Below are positions 24,748 to 30,821 of a stretch of 30,821 nt of DNA, piece after piece (within the stretch, counting starts at the first letter, position 1; each line of letters starts with the position of its first letter). Both the position numbers and the translations under genes were made by a program. The stretch spans positions 1 to 30,821 of the forward strand of contig CABPZV010000006.1 in assembly GCA_902462015.1 (NCBI GenBank). Reading direction: 5' to 3'. This DNA is from an uncultured Eubacteriales bacterium (GTDB lineage: Bacteria; Bacillota; Clostridia; Oscillospirales; CAG-272). The notes beneath the pieces are model-generated. The model saw only the letters and a list, made by a program, of their open reading frames with translations, had not been told where the DNA came from and searched no databases.

Positions 24748-25496
24748 TGGTAGTATTTAAAAAGCCGTCGTCACTTACCGATGCGCCTTTGCACTATTGT
24801 CCGGGCTGTACGCACGGAATCATTCACCGTCTTGTTGCAGAAGCAATTGACGAGCTTGATATAGAGGGAACTACTGTCGGAGTTGCTCCTGTAGGCTGTG
24901 CTGTAATGGCATATAATTATTTTAAATGCGATATGGTCGAGGCCGCGCACGGACGTGCTCCGGCTGTTGCAACAGGTCTTAAACGCTCACTTCCCGAAAA
25001 TATTATTTTTACATATCAGGGAGACGGAGACCTTGCGTCTATAGGCATGGCGGAAACGGTTCATGCAGCTACGAGAAATGAAAATATTACTATAATATTT
25101 GTAAACAATGCGATATATGGTATGACCGGAGGTCAGATGGCACCCACATCGCTTCCCGGACAGATAACGCAGACATCTCCTTACGGAAGAGACGTAGAAA
25201 CCGTCGGATATCCGATTCGTGTTTCAGAACTTCTTGCTTCGCTTGACGGACCTGAATATATCGAACGAGTTGCCGTCAACAATGTGAAAAATGTTAAGAA
25301 TGCAAAAAGGGCTGTAAAAAAAGCTTTTGAAAATCAGATAAATAAAAAGGGCTTCTCTCTTGTCGAGGTTATTTCTTCATGTCCGACAAACTGGGGACTT
25401 ACTCCTCAAAAAGCGCTTGAATGGATTGACGAAAAGATGATTCCGTATTATCCTCTTGGTGTATATAAGGATAAAAGCGCGGCGAAAAACGGATAG
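24747..25496 (+). CDS. vorA: 2-oxoacid:ferredoxin oxidoreductase beta subunit (TPP-binding)
   Basis: The 249-residue beta subunit holds thiamine pyrophosphate. YCPGCTHG (18-24) provides a Cys pair, VAPVGCAV a second Cys and GDGDLASIG (92-100) with N120-N121 forms the TPP/Mg2+ motif. NAIYGMTGGQMAPTS follows, typical of the family. The start overlaps the alpha stop by TAATG, implying stoichiometric synthesis. Unusually, a 180-base gap containing a strong RNA fold separates it from the gamma subunit. Confidence 0.9.
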   Translation: MVVFKKPSSLTDAPLHYCPGCTHGIIHRLVAEAIDELDIEGTTVGVAPVGCAVMAYNYFKCDMVEAAHGRAPAVATGLKRSLPENIIFTYQGDGDLASIGMAETVHAATRNENITIIFVNNAIYGMTGGQMAPTSLPGQITQTSPYGRDVETVGYPIRVSELLASLDGPEYIERVAVNNVKNVKNAKRAVKKAFENQINKKGFSLVEVISSCPTNWGLTPQKALEWIDEKMIPYYPLGVYKDKSAAKNG

Positions 25497-25499
25497 GTT

Positions 25500-25520
25500 A
25501 TATTCTGAAAGAATATTTTT
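25500..25520 (+). terminator. Possible weak terminator or attenuator after the beta subunit
   Basis: ATATTCT (25500-25506) and AGAATAT (25510-25516) form a 7-bp stem with a GAA loop, followed by TTTT. It is short and AU-rich, so at most partial termination is expected inside the operon. Confidence 0.3.
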
Positions 25521-25561
25521 CACGCGCATCCTGAGGAAAATCCGATGGAAAGTCTTTCACA

Positions 25562-25647
25562 CTGTGTTGGATGACACAGCAAAGTTTTGCACCGATCCGG
25601 GCAGAGCACCCGGCATTTTATAAGAGCTGAAATCGGTCAAAACTTTG
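25562..25647 (+). repeat. Strong composite RNA fold between vor beta and gamma genes
   Basis: Two adjacent elements are visible. CTGTGT-TGGATG-ACACAG (25562-25579) is a hairpin. It abuts a long stem in which CAAAGTTTTGCACCGAT (25580-25596) pairs with ATCGGTCAAAACTTTG (25632-25647), 16 bp with one bulged C. That long stem encloses a second hairpin CCGGG-CAGAGCA-CCCGG (25597-25613). No U tract follows. It could be a processing or stability element, a riboswitch-like leader for the gamma subunit, or an operator. I do not recognise a known family. Confidence 0.6.
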
Positions 25648-25655
25648 AGTATAAT
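25627..25655 (+). promoter_or_regulatory. Possible internal promoter before the gamma subunit
   Basis: A perfect -10 TATAAT (25650-25655) lies 17 bases after a weak -35 CTGAAA (25627-25632). It overlaps the 3' arm of the long inverted repeat. Transcription from here would skip the T-box and give a leader of only about 15 bases before the ATG at 25677. Confidence 0.35.
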
Positions 25656-25676
25656 ACGAAAGGAATGGTAATAAGC

Positions 25677-26210
25677 ATGACGACACAGATTCTTATCGCA
25701 GGCTTTGGGGGGCAGGGGGTTCTCTTCGCAGGAAAATTTCTTGCATATAAGGGAATGACGGAAAAAAAACAGGTCAGCTGGCTTCCGTCATACGGTCCGG
25801 AAATGAGAGGCGGTACGGCAAACTGCAGTGTAATTATAAGCGATACGCCGGTAGGTTCGCCAATCATATCGGTTGCTGATGTACTTGTTGCTATGAATCT
25901 TCCTTCAATGGACAAGTATGAGAATGCGGTAGTTCCGGGAGGAATTATAATATGCGACTCTGCTCTTATCGAAAAAGATATATCACGTAATGATATAAGC
26001 GTATTTCGGATTCCGGCAACAAAGATAGCACAAGAAGCCGGAATTCCGACGCTTGCAAACATGATTATGATGGGAAAGCTGCTTAGGGAAAGCAACGCTC
26101 TTACATATGAGTCTGTCGATGAAGCACTTCAAAAGGTTGTTTCCGCAAAACATGCGAACATGTTCGAGGCAAATCTCAAGGCTATTGAAACAGGGTATAA
26201 TTATAAATAA
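25677..26210 (+). CDS. vorC: 2-oxoacid:ferredoxin oxidoreductase gamma subunit
   Basis: The 177-residue subunit begins MTTQILIAGFGGQGVLFAGK, the hallmark of the gamma subunit. SWLPSYGPEMRGGTANCSVI and MNLPSMDKYE follow. I place the start at the ATG at 25677, with AAAGGA about 12 bases upstream; an in-frame ATG at 25665 sits too close to that SD. It completes the four-subunit enzyme (delta-alpha-beta-gamma) and precedes ilvE by 24 bases. Confidence 0.92.
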   Translation: MTTQILIAGFGGQGVLFAGKFLAYKGMTEKKQVSWLPSYGPEMRGGTANCSVIISDTPVGSPIISVADVLVAMNLPSMDKYENAVVPGGIIICDSALIEKDISRNDISVFRIPATKIAQEAGIPTLANMIMMGKLLRESNALTYESVDEALQKVVSAKHANMFEANLKAIETGYNYK

Positions 26211-26234
26211 TAATATAGTAAGGAGAGGATTTCA

Positions 26235-27302
26235 ATGCTTAATATTAAAATTGAAAAAGCACAGATATTGAAGGAAAAACCGAAAAAAGGGGAGCCACTT
26301 GGCTTTGGACATATTTTTACCGACCATATGTTCGTAATGGATTATACCGAAGGCAGGGGATGGCATGATCCGAGGATTGTGCCGTTTCAGAATCTTTCCC
26401 TTTCTCCTGCGGCAATGGTTTTTCATTACGGACAGGAAATGTTTGAGGGAATGAAAGCTTACAAAGGTGAAGACAATAAGGTTTATCTTTTTCGTCCGGA
26501 CATGAATGCAAAGCGTGCAAATACGTCAAACGACCGTCTCTGCATTCCGGAAATACCTGAGGACGACTTTGTGCAGGCGGTAAAGGCTGTTGTTGATATC
26601 GACAGAGAATGGATTCCTGAAACGGACGGTGCTTCTCTGTACATTCGTCCGTTTGTAATTGCAACCGATGAATTTCTCGGAGTTGCCCCGTCTAAAACAT
26701 ATATGTTTATCGTCATTCTCTCTCCATCCGGTGCTTACTATGAAAGCGGGCTTGCTCCTGTCGGGATTTGGATAGAGGATGAATATGTCAGAGCTGTAAG
26801 AGGTGGAATGGGATTTGCAAAAACAGGCGGAAATTATGCCGCGTCTCTTATTGCGCAGGTTAAGGCGCATGACGGCGGTTTTTCTCAGGTGCTTTGGCTT
26901 GATGGGGTTGAAAGAAAGTACATTGAGGAAGTCGGTGCAATGAATATCTTTTTCAAAATTGGAGATAAAGTTCTTACACCAATGCTCAACGGAAGTATAC
27001 TTCCCGGAATTACACGCAACTCTGTCCTTGCTCTCTGCCGTCATTGGGAGCTTGATGTCGAGGAGAGAAAAATATCTGTAAATGAAATTGTAAGAGCTGC
27101 GCATGACGGTACCTTAAAAGAAGTTTTCGGTACGGGCACAGCAGCTGTAGTCTCTCCTGTAGGCAAACTCCGTTATAAAGATGAGGTAATTAATATCGGA
27201 GACGGAAAAATCGGAGATCTTACGCAAAAGCTCTATGATAAAATAACGGGAATTCAGTGGGGTAAAGCCGAAGATCCGTTCGGCTGGAGAGTAGAGGTCT
27301 GA
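26235..27302 (+). CDS. ilvE: Branched-chain amino acid aminotransferase
   Basis: This PLP class IV aminotransferase interconverts 2-oxo acids and Leu, Ile or Val with glutamate. The 355-residue protein has the eukaryotic/Gram-positive-type layout. It shows FHYGQEMFEGMKAY, the substrate-shaping YIRPFVIATDEFLG, the PLP lysine K196 in AKTGGNYAAS, and EEVGAMNIFF. The phosphate-binding loop GSILPGITRNSVL and FGTGTAAVVSPVG are also present. An AGGAGAGG SD precedes the ATG. Its position after the VOR genes and under an Ile-type T-box argues for a biosynthetic role. Confidence 0.95.
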   Translation: MLNIKIEKAQILKEKPKKGEPLGFGHIFTDHMFVMDYTEGRGWHDPRIVPFQNLSLSPAAMVFHYGQEMFEGMKAYKGEDNKVYLFRPDMNAKRANTSNDRLCIPEIPEDDFVQAVKAVVDIDREWIPETDGASLYIRPFVIATDEFLGVAPSKTYMFIVILSPSGAYYESGLAPVGIWIEDEYVRAVRGGMGFAKTGGNYAASLIAQVKAHDGGFSQVLWLDGVERKYIEEVGAMNIFFKIGDKVLTPMLNGSILPGITRNSVLALCRHWELDVEERKISVNEIVRAAHDGTLKEVFGTGTAAVVSPVGKLRYKDEVINIGDGKIGDLTQKLYDKITGIQWGKAEDPFGWRVEV

Positions 27303-27304
27303 AA

Positions 27305-28591
27305 TTGAGCAATAAAAAATCAATAAATACTGTATGCGTACAGGGAGGATATATTCCTGAAAACGGAGAACCCCGTCAGATTCCGATTGTACAGAGCACA
27401 ACGTTTAAATACAGTACAAGCGAAGACATGGGTAAACTTTTTGATCTTGAAGCTAACGGGTATTTTTATTCACGTCTTCAGAATCCCACCTGTGACCGTG
27501 TTGCGGCTAAAATTTGCGAGCTTGAAGGAGGAACGGCGGCTATGCTGACCTCCTCGGGGCAGGCTGCTAACTTTTATGCCGTTTTCAATATTGCCTCCTG
27601 TGGAGATCACGTGGTGGCATGTTCGTCAATATACGGCGGAACATTCAACCTTTTTGCAGTAACAATGAAAAAAATGGGAATTAATTTTACTTTTGTATCT
27701 CCGCACTGTACAGACGAAGAGCTTGACAGAGCCTTTAAACCGGAAACTAAGGCAGTATTTGGAGAAACGATTGCAAATCCTGCGCTGTCCGTCCTTGACA
27801 TAGAAAGATTTGCAGCCGCTGCGCACCGGCATGGAGTTCCGCTGATTGTTGATAATACATTCGCTACTCCGATAAACTGCCGCCCATTCGAGTGGGGAGC
27901 TGACATAGTTACTCATTCTACTACAAAGTATATGGACGGACACGGAGCGGCGGTTGGAGGCTGTATCGTCGATTCCGGGAAATTCGACTGGATGGCATAT
28001 GCAGAAAGATTTCCGGGGTTATGTACTCCTGATGAAAGCTATCACGGCATAACTTATGCAGAAAAATTCGGAAATGCGGGCGCGTACATAACTAAGGCTA
28101 CTGCGCAGCTAATGCGTGATTTTGGCTCGACTCCGTCCCCGCAGAGCGCATTTATGCTGAACCTTGGGCTCGAAAGCCTTCACGTTCGTATGCAGCAGCA
28201 TTGTGCGAACGGCATGGCTGTTGCTGAATATCTTGAAAAGCACCCGAAGATAAGCTGGGTCATATATCCGGGACTTCCGTCCGGAGAAGATTACGAGCTT
28301 GTACAAAAGTATCTTCCGAATGGTTCCTGCGGCGTTGTCAGCTTTGGGGTTAAAGGGGGAAGAAAGGCGGCTGAGCTTTTTATGAAAAATTTGAAGCTTG
28401 CGGCCATCGAAACACACGTTGCAGATGCGAGAACATGCTGTCTTCACCCGGCCAGCTCCACTCACCGTCAGATGAACGACATGGAGCTAAAGGCGGCGGG
28501 AGTGGCACCTGACCTTGTACGCTTTTCGTGCGGACTTGAAAGTGCCGGCGACCTTATAGCCGACATCGAACAATCGCTTGAAAGGATTTGA
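27305..28591 (+). CDS. metY: O-acetylhomoserine sulfhydrylase (MetY-type PLP enzyme)
   Basis: The 428-residue Cys/Met-metabolism PLP enzyme would make homocysteine from O-acetylhomoserine and sulfide. PIVQSTTFKY, YSRLQNPTCDRVA, LTSSGQAAN and IVDNTFATP are family signatures. The PLP lysine K208 lies in HSTTKYMDGHG. The length and the long insertion around WMAYAERFPGL fit O-acetylhomoserine aminocarboxypropyltransferase rather than the shorter cystathionine lyases. The TTG start lies two bases after the ilvE stop, so coupling is likely. The neighbouring acetyl-specific MetA supports the acetyl substrate. Confidence 0.9.
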   Translation: MSNKKSINTVCVQGGYIPENGEPRQIPIVQSTTFKYSTSEDMGKLFDLEANGYFYSRLQNPTCDRVAAKICELEGGTAAMLTSSGQAANFYAVFNIASCGDHVVACSSIYGGTFNLFAVTMKKMGINFTFVSPHCTDEELDRAFKPETKAVFGETIANPALSVLDIERFAAAAHRHGVPLIVDNTFATPINCRPFEWGADIVTHSTTKYMDGHGAAVGGCIVDSGKFDWMAYAERFPGLCTPDESYHGITYAEKFGNAGAYITKATAQLMRDFGSTPSPQSAFMLNLGLESLHVRMQQHCANGMAVAEYLEKHPKISWVIYPGLPSGEDYELVQKYLPNGSCGVVSFGVKGGRKAAELFMKNLKLAAIETHVADARTCCLHPASSTHRQMNDMELKAAGVAPDLVRFSCGLESAGDLIADIEQSLERI

Positions 28592-28607
28592 ATATTTTGC
28601 CGTTATT

Positions 28608-28639
28608 GACGGCTCAACTTTCGGTTTAATTGAGCCGTC
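28608..28639 (+). repeat. Inverted repeat in the metY-metA gap
   Basis: GACGGCTCAA (28608-28617) and TTGAGCCGTC (28630-28639) form a perfect 10-bp stem with a 12-base loop. No U tract follows in either direction, so it is not an ordinary terminator. It lies about 10 bases before the GGGGGA SD of metA and may tune its translation or be an mRNA stabiliser. Confidence 0.55.
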
Positions 28640-28660
28640 ACCGGCGGTACGGGGGATAAA

Positions 28661-29578
28661 ATGCCGATAAAAATACCAAATAATCTTCCTGCATATGATA
28701 CGCTTACAAGTGAAAATATTTTTGTTATGACTGAAACGCGGGCTGTAAGTCAGGATATTCGTCCGCTCAAGCTTCTTTTGCTGAATCTTATGCCGACAAA
28801 AATTGATACAGAAACTCAGCTTATGCGGCTTCTCGGAAATACTCCGCTTCAGGTTGAAGCTGATTTGATATACACAGAAAGTCATAAATCTAAGAACACA
28901 TCTCAAGATCATTTGCTTGCTTTTTATAAAACCTTCAGCGAGATAAAAGAAAATCGTTATGACGGTATGATTATAACCGGCGCTCCGGTAGAGCGTATGC
29001 CATTTGAGGAAGTTGAATACTGGGGGGAGCTTTGCAGTATACTTGAGTGGACCAAAACTCATGTTCACAGTACACTTCATATTTGCTGGGGTGCGCAGGC
29101 CGGATTATATTATCATTTCGGAATCGAAAAACATTTGCTGAAGGATAAGCTTTTCGGAATATTTCCGCATATAGTTGATTATAAAAACGCTATTCTTTTA
29201 CGCGGCTTTGACTGCCGGTTTATGGCACCTCATTCACGTCATACTACTGTGTACAGACATGATATTGAAAGTATCCCGGAAATTCGTATTCTTGCAAGTT
29301 CGGAGGAAGCCGGAGTTTATGCAGCCATGACAAAGGATGGAAAACAAATTTTTATTACCGGTCATCCTGAATATGATGCAGGTACGCTTGGAAAGGAGTA
29401 CCTTCGCGATAAGAATAAAGGACTTCCGATATCTGTTCCAAAAAACTATTTTCCTCATGATGACGACTCAAAAGAACCAATTGTATCATGGCGAGCTCAT
29501 GCCAATCTTTTGTTTTCGAACTGGCTTAACTATTTTGTGTATCAGACGACTCCTTATGATATATCATCTATCCAATAA
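28661..29578 (+). CDS. metA: Homoserine O-acetyltransferase, MetA family
   Basis: This enzyme activates homoserine for methionine synthesis. The 305-residue protein keeps the MetA catalytic set: Cys142 in ICWGAQA, and His235 and Glu237 in GHPEYD. Residue 111 is Glu (GAPVE). In the MetA family Glu111 is associated with acetyl-CoA use and Gly111 with succinyl-CoA use, so the product should be O-acetylhomoserine, matching the adjacent metY. GGGGGA lies upstream of the ATG. It is the last gene of the operon, followed by a strong terminator. Confidence 0.95.
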   Translation: MPIKIPNNLPAYDTLTSENIFVMTETRAVSQDIRPLKLLLLNLMPTKIDTETQLMRLLGNTPLQVEADLIYTESHKSKNTSQDHLLAFYKTFSEIKENRYDGMIITGAPVERMPFEEVEYWGELCSILEWTKTHVHSTLHICWGAQAGLYYHFGIEKHLLKDKLFGIFPHIVDYKNAILLRGFDCRFMAPHSRHTTVYRHDIESIPEIRILASSEEAGVYAAMTKDGKQIFITGHPEYDAGTLGKEYLRDKNKGLPISVPKNYFPHDDDSKEPIVSWRAHANLLFSNWLNYFVYQTTPYDISSIQ

Positions 29579-29581
29579 AAG

Positions 29582-29635
29582 AATTAAGTCCATCAGATTT
29601 GTTTGAACGAATCTGATGGACTTAATTTTATTATG
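29582..29635 (+). terminator. Intrinsic terminator of the T-box operon
   Basis: A perfect 18-bp inverted repeat (29582-29599 and 29610-29627) with a 10-base loop starts directly after the metA stop and runs into TTTTATTAT. On the minus strand the stem ends in AATT followed by CTTTTATT, so it may work in both directions. The long stem makes this the clearest terminator in the window. Confidence 0.9.
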
Positions 29636-29721
29636 TATAAATTATAAATGTCCCATTTACATTGTAAGTTAAAATAATAAAACTTTAATTATATTTTGAG
29701 ATAATAATTTTTTTGCTTTTG

Positions 29722-29750
29722 TTGACAAAATATAAAATTGTTGTTATAAT
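29722..29750 (+). promoter_or_regulatory. Consensus promoter of the secreted beta-helix protein
   Basis: A perfect -35 TTGACA (29722-29727) and perfect -10 TATAAT (29745-29750) have a 17-base spacer, and TGT just before the -10 gives an extended -10. Transcription would start near 29757, leaving a leader of about 70 bases. Confidence 0.85.
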
Positions 29751-29828
29751 TCAATATAGATTATTAGTATTCAGATGCGTTACTTAATTTCAGTGAATAT
29801 AAGTAATGCAGAAAGGAACGATATTATA

Positions 29829-30821
29829 ATGAAAAAATTGCAAAATTCATCATTACAAAAGAATAATAAACTGTTTACTGTTATGTGTGTTGTTATTCTT
29901 TCTATTGTTTCTGTATCTTTGCCGTTCAAAGCTGCCGAAAGTAATTGTAAAAATAATCTGCAAAATTTTGAAGGAGAAATCCAATTATACATTTCTCCCG
30001 ATGGTAACGATAATGCCGAAGGAAGTGAAGATTCACCTCTTGCTACACTTGAGGGTGTTAAAAACGCTGTGCGCAGATATCTCTCAGCTGACAAAAAAGA
30101 ACTTCCGGACGGCATAACGGTAAATTTTAAAGAAGGTGTATACAAGCAGCAGCAAACTTTTTGTCTTAGTGAAGAGGACAGCGGAAGTGCTGAATGCCCT
30201 ATCATATATCGGGCATGTGAAGGAGCTGAGGTAATAATCGACGGCGGGGTAAAACTTGATACGGAAAAATTTTCACCCGCGTCAGGAGATATTCTTTCTC
30301 GATTCAGCGAGGATGCAGTTTCGAATATTAAAGCGTATAATCTTGTTTCTGACGGCGTAGATTACTCAGAGATAATCCATCGGGGAACACATTCCGCGCT
30401 GCTTCCCGACTGCCGTCTTTACGTAAACAATGAACGTGCCTGGCTTGGCAGATATCCAAATAATCAAAAGTATGAAAGCGGATACAAATTCTTCAGTGAA
30501 TTTAACGACAAGGATTACGACGGATATACATTTATAGATGATAGCGGGAAGGTAAAAACGTGGTCGGAAGAATCGATAGACGATGCCAGGATATACGGAA
30601 ACTTTCAAATAGACTGGATGGCCAGCAGCGGAAAAATTTTAAACTATGAGCCGGAAACAGAGAGAATTACATTTTCTGTAGATAAATATGATGCAAATCA
30701 GAATGGACGCTATTTTATGTATAATGTCCCGGAAGAGATTGATTCACCGTTTGAATACTATATTGACGATAACGGAATGTTATATATATATCTTCCGTCT
30801 GGATATGAAACTGCTGATATA
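29829..30821 (+). CDS. Secreted parallel beta-helix-type protein, N-terminal part (runs off window)
   Basis: The frame is open for 331 codons to the window edge. A signal peptide is clear: MKKLQNSSLQKNNK, then a hydrophobic core (LFTVMCVVILSIVSVSL) and a likely cleavage after FKAA. The mature start contains YISPDGNDNAEG and SPLATLEGVKNAVR, a typical opening of right-handed parallel beta-helix proteins (pectate-lyase-like, often polysaccharide-active). VNFKEGVY, PIIYRACEGAEVIIDGG and RLYVNNERAWLGRYPN follow the pattern of such enzymes. The catalytic half is outside the window, so activity cannot be stated. AAAGGA lies about 13 bases before the ATG. Confidence 0.75.
   Translation, partial: MKKLQNSSLQKNNKLFTVMCVVILSIVSVSLPFKAAESNCKNNLQNFEGEIQLYISPDGNDNAEGSEDSPLATLEGVKNAVRRYLSADKKELPDGITVNFKEGVYKQQQTFCLSEEDSGSAECPIIYRACEGAEVIIDGGVKLDTEKFSPASGDILSRFSEDAVSNIKAYNLVSDGVDYSEIIHRGTHSALLPDCRLYVNNERAWLGRYPNNQKYESGYKFFSEFNDKDYDGYTFIDDSGKVKTWSEESIDDARIYGNFQIDWMASSGKILNYEPETERITFSVDKYDANQNGRYFMYNVPEEIDSPFEYYIDDNGMLYIYLPSGYETADI

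Noticed and set aside
25587..25676. Longer start for the VOR gamma subunit
   Set aside because: The extension covers the structured intergenic RNA, and the conserved N-terminus (ILIAGFGGQG) begins right after the ATG at 25677.

Overview
The window looks like chromosomal DNA of a low-GC, anaerobic Clostridia member (Oscillospirales/Ruminococcus-like by general feel). The basis is AT-rich spacers with consensus TTGACA-17-TATAAT promoters, strong Shine-Dalgarno sites, frequent TTG/GTG starts, a T-box leader, a DUF4317 gene, a group II ECF module and a ferredoxin-dependent 2-oxoacid oxidoreductase. I see no phage, IS element, CRISPR array or conjugation gene. Nothing was searched against a database; names rest on motifs and residues read in the translations.

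Left end (1-781): the 5' half of a tRNA-Glu on the minus strand with its promoter, then a 750-base gene-free stretch. This stretch holds an inverted repeat and a GC-rich, repeat-containing element (about 570-760) that I read as an unidentified structured RNA.

Minus-strand block (782-18906), read right to left. A flavin-reductase-like gene, a zinc-ribbon membrane protein and a DUF4317 gene come first. Next is ruvC-ruvA-(32-codon small ORF)-ruvB from a consensus promoter. It is followed by an RlmI-type methyltransferase and ecfA1-ecfA2-ecfT-truA. After truA a new promoter serves four genes: a membrane-anchored beta-propeller-like protein (DUF5711-like), a CvpA-family membrane protein, a ClpE-type unfoldase with an N-terminal zinc finger, and a 1092-residue P-type ATPase homologue. 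In the last protein the phosphorylated Asp motif (DKTGT), the TGES motif and the GDGxND motif are all degraded, so it looks like a pseudo-pump.

Plus-strand block (19175-30821). An AlkD-like DNA glycosylase gene comes first. A consensus promoter then drives a complete class I T-box leader (specifier candidates AUC, Ile; UGGU acceptor-binding bulge; antiterminator and terminator sharing CUCAAA). Downstream lie a XRE-cupin-acyl-CoA synthetase fusion, a MinD/ParA-like ATPase, the four subunits of a VOR/KOR-type 2-oxoacid:ferredoxin oxidoreductase, a branched-chain aminotransferase, an O-acetylhomoserine sulfhydrylase and a MetA with the acetyl-specific Glu111. The block ends in an 18-bp-stem terminator. 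A secreted parallel-beta-helix-type protein with its own promoter runs off the right edge.

The main inference is that the T-box operon encodes an isoleucine-starvation-induced route that makes branched-chain amino acids from scavenged short or branched acids. The steps would be acid to acyl-CoA (synthetase), acyl-CoA + CO2 + reduced ferredoxin to 2-oxo acid (VOR running reductively), and 2-oxo acid to amino acid (BCAT), with methionine synthesis genes appended. The second candidate system is the propeller-CvpA-ClpE-pseudo-P-ATPase operon, a possible membrane-associated proteostasis unit.
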